Origin: Halichondria panicea
Lineage: Eukaryota > Porifera > Demospongiae > Suberitida > Halichondriidae
DNA: 64,000 bases
NCBI RefSeq assembly: GCF_963675165.1
Contig: NC_087377.1
Span: forward strand, 12,076,632 to 12,140,631
Direction: 5' to 3'
Under the pieces are notes generated by a model. That model did not search any database. It worked only from the letters and a program-made list of their open reading frames with translations, and had not been told where the DNA came from. Position numbers and translations under genes: made by a program. Below are positions 34,620 through 48,235 of this stretch, in pieces. Each line of letters starts with the position of its first letter. Positions within the stretch are counted from its first letter, which is position 1.

Positions 34620-35388
34620 ATGATCAGGGGACTGTGTTTTTCAGTGTTCCTAGCAGCAACTTGTGCAGGTAATACACTATACAACTAATTTCCTATAGAG
34701 GATGCATGTCATTCATATGCATCGCCTTCTCTCTCACACACACACAGTTACTACTGGCCAAACGGTGGAGTGTTTTAATACGTGTGGAGCGGCTGCCCTT
34801 AGTCTTGGAATCTGTACCTCACCTGCCGTATGCTGTAATGGAGGTGGTACTGGATTCATCGACCTGAGCAATGAGGCGGATGGCTGTTTGGAATGCAGTG
34901 ATTTGCCGAAAAGTAAGCCCTGTTTAGTTATCTATTCCCCACCCCACCCCTCCGGTACTACTCTTTCTCATTTCTTTCTCACTCTCTATTATGATAATCC
35001 CTATAATATAATATAATTATATATAGCTCTCGTAACTATTAATTTGTACGTATTATATAGTTGTTCTGTTATCCCCTCCCTTATTACACAGGCTCCACAG
35101 TAGCTCTAGGATTTTCTACCTCACAGCTGGCTGTTGGCATGGACGGCTCCATCACTTGCTCAGTCACATCCAACGATACAAATAATCTAGTGGCAAATAT
35201 TCAACTAGTGGGCCCTGATCGAAACATCATCATGGAAGTTAATGATACCGACAGTCTCACGTTTAATTTTGAGCCGCTCCAAGTGTCGGATATGGGAGAA
35301 TACGAGTGTTTAGCGACTGTGACGTCATCTGACTTTCCCAACGTGCCCCCTGCTTCCGTCACCAGGACCGTCAACCTGAACATACCCA
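34620..35388 (+). CDS. Secreted or membrane Ig-domain protein, 5' exons
   Basis: Three exons with consensus splice sites, all in phase 1: 34620-34668, 34748-34912, 35092-35388. Exon 1 encodes a signal peptide (MIRGLCFSVFLAATCA). Exon 2 is a cysteine-rich segment with eight Cys in 55 codons (CFNTCGAA, CTSPAVCC, CLECSD). Exon 3 is one Ig-like domain: the first Cys in GSITCSVTSN and the second in DMGEYECLA, with the D-x-G-x-Y-x-C signature. The usual core Trp is not evident. The donor after exon 3 is good, but no further exon could be recognised before the unrelated repeat at 35630, so the gene is partial or continues with small exons I missed. Likely extracellular recognition; the ligand is unknown. 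Confidence 0.65.
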
Positions 35389-35629
35389 GTGAGTCATGTC
35401 ATTCATTAGTGCAGTGCAGTATACATACTGCATAACTGCATGCATGGTGGTGTATTAGTGCATGTGCATTGTGCAGCTAGTACATAATTATACTGAAGTA
35501 TAGTGTACACAGAAAATTGCATTGTTGCGCATGTAATTGTATTTCATATCTATATTGCCTCGTTCAATTGGTGCATGCATGTACTGCATATCATGTGCAT
35601 GCTTGTTATAGACTCAGTATTATTATAAT

Positions 35630-36300
<671 letters not shown>

Positions 36301-37990
36301 AATAAATGAAATATTGTTAACACAGGCAAACCCACTGCCAATCCTATGTAAAACCTTCTGGTTTTACTAATACAGACAGAATTGCAATGTTGAAGACTAG
36401 GTAGGGACTTGCTTCGCTCGCCCCAATTATGACTAAATAATATGACATTTTGGGTGTGGTTTGGCAGATGAAAAAATTTCACACAAAACAGTGTCTAATT
36501 CGCGTGCGCAATCTCTCTTTTTTTTGTCCTCATCTCATGGTTTCTAGAAACTGTGACTACGATACATGTAAAAGCAAGCATTTTAGCTGAAAAAGTTGTG
36601 AACGCTGTTTTAAACCTTCAACGTTTGTTTGGAAGAAAATCCACCCAATCTCACTCTTAGGCTGCTTCCTCCACTTATAGTATGCAACTATTAAAATAGC
36701 CACTCCCACTCTCTATAATTATGTAGTACACGATTACCACCTTGCACAGGTACATGCAATCGTCCTAGGCTTTGAGTTGTTGGCCTATAAGTCATGTAGA
36801 TATTATTCAAAGACTCACATTGGATTGTGTTGTTCTACGTATTCTCCCTCTGAGGATCATTCTCCCCAGCAGCTGACAGAGTGAGGTGAGACAGTCCACT
36901 CCAGCAGACTGTACCAGGCATTGTCACTGCTCTGTGGTGATGGGGGGGGGGTACATTTAAATAACTGGAGTACATTATCAATATTGAAATTGCAACAAAG
37001 TACACAAACAGAAAGTGTTTTAGAGCAAACTTGTATGATATTGTAAATAATGGCTTCTACAGTCACAATAACTCACCGGTCAGTAGAAGATGGAGTCCAG
37101 GAACAGCTCGAGGTGTCTCTTGAACTCTCTTACCCAGCAACTTGGTAAATACTGGCAACTGTGGACAGAGAGCGAGAGAGAAAGTATTAGAGCAACATTG
37201 AACACATGCATTCAAGATAGCGTAGTCACAGTACAACACAAAATATTTTGTAATGTTCTATTGAAAGTTTCTTACAGTGTCAGCTTTTGAGGACATTAAT
37301 TAATTACTCTGTTTCAGTGAAGCACTGCATGGTGTCTAAGAAATGTTAACCCATACACTATCACTAAAGCAACTGGAGAGCTACTTTCATATCATCACCC
37401 ACACTTGGATTGGTCAGTGTGCATGAAAGATACAGGAAGTAGTCACGTTACTCTCCGCATACATCTGATGCACAGTATGCCTACGTTCGATACTCTCTCT
37501 CTCTTGATTATGCTTTAATTGCCTCAATTTACATCACACAACATATTCACAAGCTGTACTCAACACTTGGACACTTGGATCCTTGTGTGTCACTAGTGAT
37601 CACTACATTTATACCACATGCACATCTACAAAGTACCCTTATCAAACACATCTTTGTACATGATCAGTACACCTAATCAAATTCTATACAACATCAACAT
37701 ACCTTTATCCCATACCCCCAGAGGACGTCCGACAACCGTGCGCCTAAACATTAATGTTTGCTGAATCAGCATTTTCATAAAACTTGCCTTTAGAGGTAGG
37801 TGTTGCACTCTTCTTAGACTTAGCCCTCTGTCTTGTATTGTTAGGTCTAGTTTTAGTAATAGGAGCTCTAACTCTCCTGTAAAGGCAAGTTTTATTAAAT
37901 GCTGATTCAGCAAATATTAATTCCAGGCGCACGGTTGTCGGACCTCCTCTGCCATACCCCACTTACACCCTCAATCAATCATATAGCATA

Positions 37991-38175
37991 CCGTATAGCG
38001 CAACATTTTCGAGGGGCTTAATTTTCGCAGATTTCGTGGGTCAATCCTACACAAAAATTAAATACACGAACATTTTTCTTTAATTAGAATTATCTGCTAT
38101 AACGTTGCAGGCGTGGCTTCCGGTAAGCAGTCCTTCCACGAACATTATGCAACAAGAAAAATTCGCACTATACGG
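37991..38175. mobile_element. CCGTATAG-type MITE
   Basis: CCGTATAGCG at the left pairs with CACTATACGG at the right, TA on both flanks. Same family as 53601-53810 and the fragment at 45992. Confidence 0.7.
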
Positions 38176-40761
38176 TATCCACACACATCACACACCCTCA
38201 CTCCTTATTCTCTCCCACGGCTCTCCTGGCTTGTGATAATGTGAGTCCATACATCCTCCCCTCCTCATTTTGGGGGCAAGTGAACCACACGAGTACATCT
38301 GCTGGTTTGTGTGGGCCGGGTCGTCATGGATACGATACATGCACCACCCCAAATACAGCCGGTCCAGTATCAATACCAGAGGAGCTGAGGAAGGGGGAGG
38401 AAGAACAGTAGTAAACTAATTCATGTAAGTTGCTTCTTAAAACACAATATCTAATTACATTTATACCACATGCACATCTAAAAGTACCCTTATCACACAC
38501 ATCTTTGTCATGATCAGTACACCTCATCTAACACAACATACCTTTATCCCATACCCCACTACACCCTCAATCACATAGCATATCCACACACATCACACAC
38601 CCTCACTCTTCTCCTACAGCTCTCCTGGCTTGTGATAGTGTGAGTCCATAGATCCTCTCCTCCTCATTTTGGGGGCCAGTGAACCACACGAGTACATCTG
38701 CTAATCAGTGCGGTCCAGGTCGTCATGGATACGATGCACCATCCCAAATACAGACGGTCCAGGATCAATACCAGAGGACCTAAGAAAGGAGGAGGAAAAA
38801 CAATTCATCTGATTTGCTGCTTACGACACAACATCAAAGAATATTACACAATCTTTCAAACAGCTGTTCAGGTAGTAGTAACACAGTCAAAAGAGCTTTA
38901 AGTGCATGCTCAATGTACAACAATATTGATTGCCAAGCAGCAGCTCACAAGCTAGGTTAGAGAAAGAGATAGAGAAACTTTGAGTGCTGTACAAGTGAAG
39001 AAGTACAAGGTGGAGATAAGACAAGGAATGTAGTGGTCACCCACAACTTGGTGATCTGTTACAGAACACAAAGGATTCGGAAGGTGATACACTCCATACT
39101 AGTTAAACTGTAACAGGATTACAAAATACAACCACAGCCAGTTAGGTCCCATAATACAGTGCAGCTAGTATCTTCAAAAGTTCTTAATGGGGCTTTCATA
39201 CTTGTAGTGTTGTTTACACACGGTCAGCTAGTGAACAAATTTAATTAGAACATGACTATTCTCCACACACAATGAATGAGCTGAGCAAACAATACAATCT
39301 TGACAGTACACGTCAAATTATCAGCACAGCCTATAGTCTAGCTAGCTGTACAGTACAGTGTCTAACCATAGGCCTTGGTGACGCTGGTGAGAGCAGCGGC
39401 TGCCCCTTGTCTAACTGAGGGTATGCTGTCCTCAAGGTTGACAAAGAACGTGGGAACAGCTCATCCAGCCATGATCTGAGGAGACCAGCAGTCACTCAGT
39501 TACAAGTCACTAATTAACAAAGCTTCAAATCAAAAACAATTGATGCAATATATAGTGTAGTGATATCGTACAGACAAAGGAAGTGAGAGCACAGTGCCAT
39601 ACACTTAATTGAATAAAAGTTAGACAGATAGCTTTTTGAAAAAATGTATTGTCACTAATCAATTAAAATTAGTTACAGTGTTTTTCTCACCTTCACTCTT
39701 CTTGGAAGCATCCCAGGAAGTTACCACAGGCGACTAAAGAAGGGGGCGGGATATTAAACAATGGTACACTAACAGTCACCTCTCACTGGCCAGCTATCGT
39801 TATGGAAACACTTCAACAGTACGCTCACCAGTCATCCCACGTACGGTCTCAGACAATCCTTGTTCACCTGTGTGCTGAGCTGTAATATGTAAAAATGTGT
39901 GCTACTCAAGAAATAGTCATACGTAGTACCAAATAAAAATGTGTGCTACTCAAGAAATAGAATGATGTAACGCTTCAGTAGGTTACAAGTACAGGCACCA
40001 GTATCACATGACCACTGTGACCCACTCACCTTATTGCCCAGCTCTGCAGTACAGATGCAGGCTGCCTCTCTCACTGCATGGTTGGCCGCCTGGATCTAGG
40101 AGATGTAGAAGTCCACCTGCACACACGTCAACATCACAGCAAGATTGAGATTGCTTCAATTAATAGGATAACGTAAATGTATCTTAAGCTAGTCCATATA
40201 TTGCATAAGATTATTAGTCTAAGCACATCATCTTTATTAGGCATTCAAGTCAAAAATCTACACTTTAATGACCAAAGATTAATTTCACTGCATGCAAAAA
40301 TCATATCACCCACTCACCACTTTGTGGATGCGGTGCACTCCCCTGGTCTGTGTGACCACCCTCCAGAGTAGAGCCTCACACCCATCAGCCACATAGTACC
40401 TGAGGGGGAGGGAGAGATAGTGAAATACAGTGGAACAATAAACAAAGAACCTTCAGAGAAAAGGGACACTGTAATAATAAGGACAGTGCTCCTGTCCCCG
40501 AAATTTCCTATATCCTCCAAACAAAGGGAAACCTCTCTCTCTATCATATCAAGTGCCGTAAATATCAATAACAATAGACAGTACGTAACGTTTGTAAATG
40601 GTAAGCAATAGGACTTGCAAGACTTGCAAATGGTAAGCATCAGTCAACCAAAAAACACATTCTGTACTAGGGTGGGTAGATTTGGTAAAGACTTCAGAAT
40701 GAATAAGCAATAAACACTCTGATCCAAACAGACGGTAAAGACCCACTATACAATAAGTGAT

Positions 40762-41044
40762 ATTAGAACCTCGATTATCCGGCTTGGCAATTTTCTTTTT
40801 AATCAGATTTAATAATTCAGAAAATGAGAGTGTCTCTTAAATGCGCATGTGCGTTGCAGCTGTTACTATGGAGACAGGCCTGCTTATCTTCTGCGCATGT
40901 GCAGACAACCATGTGGCACTGCTGTTTATCAAATAAAGTGGGTGGATCAAGGCGTGGTTTATCGATTCAATTATCCGGAATATTCAGTTATCCGGCCTGC
41001 CCCTGCCCTGGAACCAAGGTGTCCGGATAATCGAGGTTGTACTG
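40762..41044 (+). mobile_element. Pogo/Tigger-like MITE, copy C
   Basis: Internal sequence as in copies A and B. The left terminus is damaged (TATTAGAACCTCGATTATCC), the right reads GATAATCGAGGTTGTACTG followed by TA. Confidence 0.7.
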
Positions 41045-41517
41045 TATAGTTTTGGTAAAGGTCATATAACCTATAACCATGATGAACATAATGTAGGTGA
41101 CTCTTTTTAAAGCACTACGACATGCACTGATTGCATACTCACCTGCAATCCTTTGCCAGTTACTCCTCTCTGATCTTACTGAGATGAGCAGCCAGCTCCC
41201 TCCAGGTTGGTCGTCCAGAATAACTCTTCATCCATTGGTCAATCACTTTAGTCAAGCAGCCAGTATTGTCATTGCAACACGAATCTTCAATCTAGTGGAG
41301 ATATAATTGAGTGGGTGGTAGTATGATTAAACTAACAACATAACTATATCACCAAGTATAAAGTTTAATGTACGTGTGACAAAAGAATGATAATTACATG
41401 CAGATACAATGTCACAGGATTGCAAAATAAACCCACAGCCAGTTACCTATCAAGAGTTTTCTTACTGGGTATACAAATGTATGTGTAGTGTAAATTGTTT
41501 TTTGCAAGGTCACAATA

Positions 41518-44084
41518 GGGTCATTCCATATCAATTCAACGAAATTTAAAATGTGACGTCTTCAGAATTCCACGAAACTTGGTACATGTGTGAGGAATGG
41601 TATGGTAACATATCAGAAAAAATTTTGGGTTTGTAAACAATAATTATGGCTTCTGAGATTGAGTTAATTAAAAAATGCAGAAATTCTCCACTTTTAGAAA
41701 CTGGCTGCTGTTAGTTAAACTGTAACTTTCTAACCATTAACATTCAAGACTAAGAATGTATATCATGTTGTTGCCTAATAAATTCTGCATCATTTGGTAT
41801 GTTGTACGGCTTCACTTAATAAATTTAGGTATTGCATCTAATTAGTATCCTTCGAACTCTGACTTCTCGAAAAGCGCTGTTTTTTTCCCTGTAATTTTTG
41901 TGTATCATGTTCCTCATACCATTCTCTTGAAGTGTGACAAGTTTGGTTTTGGGATTCCAATGGGATCATGAGATATGTTGTGGGATGTAGTGTGATTTGG
42001 GCAATATTTGTGGTTTCAGAGAATAAACAGTCCTTCTTTGTTGTGTAATGTACCTAAAACATGTGTGCTAACTTTCCTGAACTTATGTTATCACAAGGAA
42101 GAATTCGAACTTTTGGCCGAGTGACATTTTCAGCCGGGGAACTGTAAAACGACTGATAGCTAACAGGGGCGAATCAGGGGCGTAGCCAGACTTTTGAGAC
42201 AGGGGTTTCTGCAGAAAAATCAGCGGCGCAATAGCGCCGCGAAATTTTTGTGGCCACGCCCACTTCCGGTACCACACCCTCTTGATTGACTATTGTTCAT
42301 GACTTTTTTACATGTTTGTGAGAAGCTAGCTAGCTATAGACGTAACATACTAGGCATGCAGGTGCCAATTGTGTATTGCTAGTCTAGCTGAGCAACAATT
42401 AAATGTCATTTACCTGAGAGGTTTCATGTGGCTGAGATTGTTCTAAACTCCTGAATAAAGTTGTGCTTAGAGCTGAGTCTGAGAATACTGGAGCATTCAG
42501 GATTGATACTAGATCTAGAACTTAAGTCTTGGTCTTCTTTGTTTGAGGTAGCTAGCTAGCTGAGACTAACTAGCTGAGACAAAGCCAAAGTGAAACGCTT
42601 CACGGTGCTGCTCTGATTATTGATTTGCAGCCACGTGTGAAAAGATGGGCAGGGCTGCATGATTTTTCAATTATAGGGAGCCCTGCCCAATTTTCTCAGC
42701 AGCTCCTGGGGGGGTTTCTGGGCCAGGAAACAATGGTAGCTACGCCCCTGGCTAAAACAAGTTTACAGCGACCATACAAGCAGCAAAATAATACTGACAC
42801 CACGCCAGCTATTTGATTGAGCGGCGACAAGCATATCAGCCATTTGAGTACTGCACTACACTACAGAGGACTATGAGAGAGAGCAGCATCATCTTGAACA
42901 ATAATTTCTTGTTTTCTCAAACGATTTCAGACACATGCAAACTACACCCATCATAAATTATTTGAACCATCTCTAGCTACTGATACAGTATAGTACTGCA
43001 GTCAGAAGATGGACACTGAGTAATCTCAGTAGAAACTGAAATGCCACCAGAGAATATTTCGTGATTGGTTTGCACAAAAAAATGGGTGGTTAGCTAGGGT
43101 GTTTTCCAAGTAAAACCACACAACTCACTAGTGTGTGTACAATTTCTTTACCCTCACGGGCCATAATGCAGCTTATTCAAGTATCCCAGCCTCAGAAATA
43201 GATAATTTTATACGTTGCCTACATGATTTTATTTTTTTAAACAATTGATCATCAAATCAGAACAGGTCGAATTTATCCAAAAAGGAGATTAAACTGCATC
43301 AGAAATACTGACCAAACATTTGAGCTAGGCTTGTTAATGTTTTTAAATGTTAATGCTAATGTTTTATACTGCTCAACTTTTATGAAATCACCATTGCTAA
43401 AACTAAAACGTACAATTGTTAGCTTGAACGTAGGTAATGTCGCTCATCAACTTAAAACCTACGATATATTGCTAATTGCAATATTGCCACAACAAAGGGC
43501 CTCACACACAGCTTACTTACTAAGGAAAAGTGCACAGTAACAATTGGGAATGCAGAAAGGCTTTGCAAATTTTTTTAAGGACTGTTTATTCTCTAAAACC
43601 ACAAATATTGCCCAAATCACACTACATCCCACAACATATCTCATGATCCCATTGGAATCCCAGAATCGAACTTGTCACACTTCAAGAGAATTGTATAAGG
43701 AACATGATACTCAAAAAAGTACAGGAAAAAAACAGCTTTTTTTGAGAAGCCAGACTTCAAAGAACACTAATTAGATGGAATACCCAAACTTTATCGAGTG
43801 AAGCCATACAACATGCCAAATGATGCGGAATTTCTTAGGCAACAAGATGATATACATTCTTAGTCTTGAATGTTAATGGTTAGAAAGTTACAGTTTAACT
43901 AACAGCAGCCAGTTTCTAAAAGTGGGGAAATTCTGCATTTTTTAATTAACTTAATCTCAGAAGCCTTATTGTTTACAAACCCAACATTTTTTCTGGGATG
44001 TTATCATAGCATTCCTCACACAAGTTTCGTGCAATTCTGAAGACGTCACCTTTTAAATTTCGTTGAATTGATATGGAATGACCC
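41518..44084. mobile_element. 2.57-kb element with ~510-bp terminal inverted repeats
   Basis: From 41518 to about 42035 the sequence is the imperfect reverse complement of about 43577-44084, starting GGGTCATTCCATATCAATTC. AATA flanks both outer ends and may be a 4-bp duplication. The interior has no recognisable transposase and holds a nested hAT-like element at 42164-42750. A 47-bp piece matching the left flank plus the first 30 bases of the element recurs at 46936-46982. It lies inside an intron-like part of the decayed HEAT gene. Confidence 0.75.
42164..42750. mobile_element. 587-bp hAT-like element, 5-bp duplication GCTAA
   Basis: Termini CAGGGGCG(TAGCCAG) and (TAGCTACGCCCC)TG are inverted, with GCTAA on both sides (42159-42163, 42751-42755). 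The left end is partly duplicated (CAGGGGCGAAT then CAGGGGCGTAGCCAG). Nested in the long-TIR element. Confidence 0.8.
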
Positions 44085-45286
44085 AATAATGAGTACCAAC
44101 TATTCTCCACATACAGAAAAAAAAATGAGCAAACAAGTAACAGTCTCGACAACATCAACAGCTAGTACACGTTAAATTATCAGTACAGGTTGGGGGGGTT
44201 GAATTACTGAGCTGTGCACTAATCATAGCAGTGCTGTTAGTCAGGAGACTCTATGATGAGGAATTGGTCAGTTTAGAGGATAAGACAATCTATCTTCCTA
44301 ATAACTAAAACAATCACATGCTATAGCTATTCCTATAACAGCCAGGAAGGTGGAAGGTCGATCTAAAAACTTAACAGGACTTTATAACCGAAATTTTTCA
44401 CTTAACTTAAAAACAACAATTTCCTTCACACTACATGTATACTCTTACCCACAAATGATGAAAAATGATTGACCCTTACATATAGCTAATATACCTATGC
44501 GTGTGTGACAGTGTGGTGGGTGGGTGAGTTTGAGTGTAGCCTTGCGTGGTAAAGACCTTTTATATTGATGTGAGCAACTGCTTGAGGCTCAAAAAACTCT
44601 TGTGTTGACTGGGGGTACGTAATAGAGGGATTTGAAAACAGAATCCTCCTACACCCCATGTTAATCCGACCCCTCCCGGGGGGGGGTAGTTGGGCAACAC
44701 ATTGATAGGTGCATTATCTTACTACCACATGCCAATATCTAATGTACTGACTGCATACTCACCAGCCTCAGGAGTTCCTTTACCAGTTGCTTCTCTCCAA
44801 CTCACTGAGATGGTCCTCCAGCTCTCTCCATATATTAGTCGTCCAGAGCAACTCATCATTGGTCACACTATTTTTAAACTCACTTCCAGCTTTGTCAACA
44901 TTAACAGCTGATAAACCAGGGTACTAGGTAAAGGGTCATAATTATTATCTACAACCATTATTTGATAAAGGGACACAGCACATGTACAGTGAGAAAAAAA
45001 GACCATTAATCATGCAGCTTGCAGAGTATACTACTTTTCTTATATGAACCAAGTATGTCACCATTACTTCAGCAAGACATCCATTAATGCTGACAAATAG
45101 AGGTCCTAATGTATTGAGGGTAACAACATAATTATGATATACATCGTGAGTTATGGGATGCTACCAATAACTTGAGTATAGCTATCACACTATGCATACT
45201 CACATGCAGTTACAGCTGGCACACACACATATGGCCAGCTTTACAGTATTCCTCTGTGGTTACGCCCCAAGGCATAATATAATTAT

Positions 45287-45440
45287 CTGTCACCTAATAG
45301 TATTAACACTCTCATTTTGCTTATACCCAGTCGAAGAAAGTGGCACATAGACTATATAATTATCTGTCACCTAATAGTATTAACACTCTCATTTTGCTTA
45401 TACCCAGTCGAAGAAAGTGGCACATAGACTATATATAGTG
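45287..45440. repeat. Perfect 77-bp tandem duplication
   Basis: Two copies with a period of 77 bp (CTGTCACCTAATAGTATTAA at 45287 and 45364), apparently identical over their length, indicating a recent event. Confidence 0.85.
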
Positions 45441-45991
45441 AATATTAGTAAGTAACCATAATTATTATCTGGACAAGGGTATCCATAAAACCATTATACT
45501 TGCAGTTTTGTGGCAACAGAGAGATTTAGACCTTAATCTGGTAAAGAGTGTTAACGAAAAACAAGCATGAACTTTTAGACATTTTACCACATAGCAAAAC
45601 ATATTCTACTCTATATAATTATGCAGGCACTGGTCTAGCTAACAAAGATTAGCATTACACCTACAACCAGTAGCACATGATAATATTATGATATGTAATG
45701 TAAGTAATTCGTTGCATGGAAAGGAGGAACTATACAAGTTACTCGGCCAATAAAAATAGCCAGTGGCATGATGTTAATTGTCATGTGCTTAATTGTCACA
45801 TATAATCCGTTAAAGGACAATCAAGGGCCATATATAGCGTCAGGAGTACATAATAATTATGCACTCCTGATAACATTAATATTCATAAATTTCGATGTTG
45901 CTGCATTATGGTATAAGAATCAATCCAGAGGATCAATGATGAGCTATAAACTAACCTCATCAGATACCCACAGTGTACACAATGTTATATA

Positions 45992-46080
45992 CCGTATAGC
46001 GGGTAATTTTTGTGAGGTAAATATTCGTTATATTTGTGGGGCAAGCTGACCTCCACGAAATTTTCCCCACCAAAACTAAG
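45992..46080. mobile_element. CCGTATAG-type MITE, truncated
   Basis: Begins with CCGTATAGCGGGTAATTTT as at 53601, then loses similarity; no right terminus is found. Confidence 0.5.
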
Positions 46081-47291
46081 GCGTGGTTTACCCAAACGCA
46101 TGCAATGTAGTGCATGCATGTAATTAATAAGATAAAAGTGATTGAGTCAACAGCAAATGAATATGGAGAAGCCCTAATTATACTGAATAAACTCTCTTGA
46201 CATAATATGCTAAACTGACAAGTGATTACAATTAAACTCATATCAAAAGACAGGAACAGACTGAATTCATGCATTGAGTTGATTTCGTTAATACCTATAA
46301 CCAACAATAAAACACGCATGTTCTGGTGGAGCCTTAGTCTGATAACAGCTAGATTAAAGGGGTAACATATATATTGCACCAGAGGATTGAGGCTATAATT
46401 ATAGAAACTTCTCTTGTATAATTATAGATGACTATACTGACGTAGTTTTTGGTGTTGGTGGACACAAAATGTTATTTTAAGGATAGGTCAAACTGTTTTT
46501 TAGCAAATTTTACTCAGAATCAGAAATACAAATCGACTGCCATTCATCATAATATAAGACTACTATGCACTCGTAACACCAGGCAGAGTACAGGTGAAGG
46601 CAACAGTGTCACCAGGACAGGCCCGGCCACAGTGGAGGTGGATGTCAAAGTGGCTGAATGAAATTTGTCATATCTAAGCAAACATTTCCTACAATTAATC
46701 TGGACAAGGGTGACCACATCTCATCATCACACACAATTACATTGCTGTATAAGCTAGTGATTACTTACCACAAGCAGAAAAACCGTATTTGAGTAATTAA
46801 TTACTGAACCAACAAACTAGACTATACACTTAACGTGTTTACTGCATGTTGACGCTAACCACTGGCACTGTTATTGCACTAGCTGTTATTACCCTGTTAT
46901 GATTTTAATCTTGTACAACTATCAACAATGACTTTTTTGCAAGGTCACAATAGGGTCATTCCATATCAATTCAACGAAATTTTAATTTTTGGAAATGTTA
47001 TTGTAGAAACGTTCAGATTGAGAGATAAACTATAACCTACTATCATAAACCAGAGGGTTCGACATGCGTGCACTAATACTATACAAATGCTATACATGTA
47101 GTGCATTGGCCTGGATGTTATCACTTGACTGCAATTGTATAGTGATATGTGCAGTCACGCATTTCGGACCTCTTCTGACCATAAACAGACAATCCATATT
47201 CCTATATCCCAGAAAAGGGACAACAATTCAACTATAGACATCAACAATTATGGGGTGCCGGTTGTTTCAAAATGCTAATTTTATCCACTTA

Positions 47292-47392
47292 ATATGCAGA
47301 AGTACACTGACTTATGCAGAAGTACACTGACTTATACACAAAGTGCACTGACTTATACAAGTACACTGACTTATGCAGAAGTGCACTGACAT
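47292..47392. repeat. ~20-bp minisatellite
   Basis: Five imperfect copies of ACTTATGCAGAAGTACACTG. Confidence 0.8.
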
Positions 47393-48171
47393 ATTAGGCC
47401 TGGAAAATATCAAGAGGTTAATTGTCGACAAAGCATATACCTTCAGAATAATTATAGAACACTCATTGAATTACCAACTACAAAAGAGAGAACTCATGCA
47501 TGCATAGTTGCATGGGTTAGGACAACATGTGAAGTGAATAGATCTAAATTTCCCAGCTATGTTTAGATCATGGTACACACTCAGAGTCACTGGCTCAAAG
47601 AAAAGAGCTCGTAAAATAGTAGCACCTTCATCATAATCAGCGAGTACCCTCAATGAATGAAAACACACCTTCATAAGATCAGCAATGATCACCCTCACTG
47701 GCAGAAAATATACCCTCATAAGATTAGAAAGCAACCTCATTGGTAGAAAATTGACACCGTCCCTCATTGCAATATTGCAATCACCCTAATTTTGACCCTA
47801 ATATCACACCATAATTTTATATCCCGTTTGGAATGGCTCTTAGCTGAAGCTTTTATCTTCCCTAAGCTTAGAAAACATAGAAGGCAGAACAATTAAGTGA
47901 AGACTGAGGCTATATAAAGCTTTGTCAAGCTTGTCAAGGTCAGATATTTTTGTGTGGTTTTGAAAACACACCTTCATAAGATCAGCAATGATCATGCACC
48001 CTCACTGACAAAAAATACATGATGGTGGATCAAGTGAAGAGTGTGAGTAGAGGACTTGGTGCTACCACCATCAGCTCAAACAGAGGGATCGATAATAACA
48101 CTATATAAACCTGTTTAATACGAAAAATTTAATATGGCTGTATACACGTATAACTATACTTCTCTGCACAG

Positions 48172-48235
48172 GAGCAATCCATGCAACAGTGCTCCTCTTG
48201 GCTAGTATACTAACAAACGAGACTGGACAGTGTGA
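48172..48235 (+). other. Isolated exon-like segment, possible signal-anchor
   Basis: Acceptor CTGCACAG at the left and donor GAG/GTAAGG at the right enclose a frame reading IHATVLLLASILTNETGQCE. It could be a signal-peptide exon, but no partner exons were found. Confidence 0.2.

Larger units (their letters stand above)
36770..44930 (-). pseudogene. HEAT-repeat-like gene, decayed (copy 3, longest)
   Basis: Exon-like pieces on the minus strand, with GT/AG borders but frame breaks, from 5' to 3': about 44757-44905 (NIWRELEDHLSELE); 41125-41295 (PTWRELAAHLSKI); 40317-40400 (YYVADGCEALLWRVVTQTRG); 40030-40125 (IQAANHAVREAACICTAELG, with a stop just upstream); 39370-39480 (FVNLEDSIPSVRQGAAAALT); 38600-38790 and its tandem copy 38200-38390 (QMYSCGSLAPKMRRGG); 37080-37150 (LPVFTKLLGKRV, then RHLELFLDSIFY after a shift); 36850-36940 (GVDCLTSLCQLLGRMILRGR). 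The helical repeats DSIPSVRQGAAAAL and NHAVREAACICTAEL are HEAT-like. I recognise the order as one invertebrate HEAT-repeat protein but cannot name it. Stops and shifts in several pieces argue for a pseudogene. Confidence 0.55.

Noticed and set aside
42625..42816. Short ORF spanning the right end of the hAT-like element
   Set aside because: It runs across the element boundary and has no conserved content.
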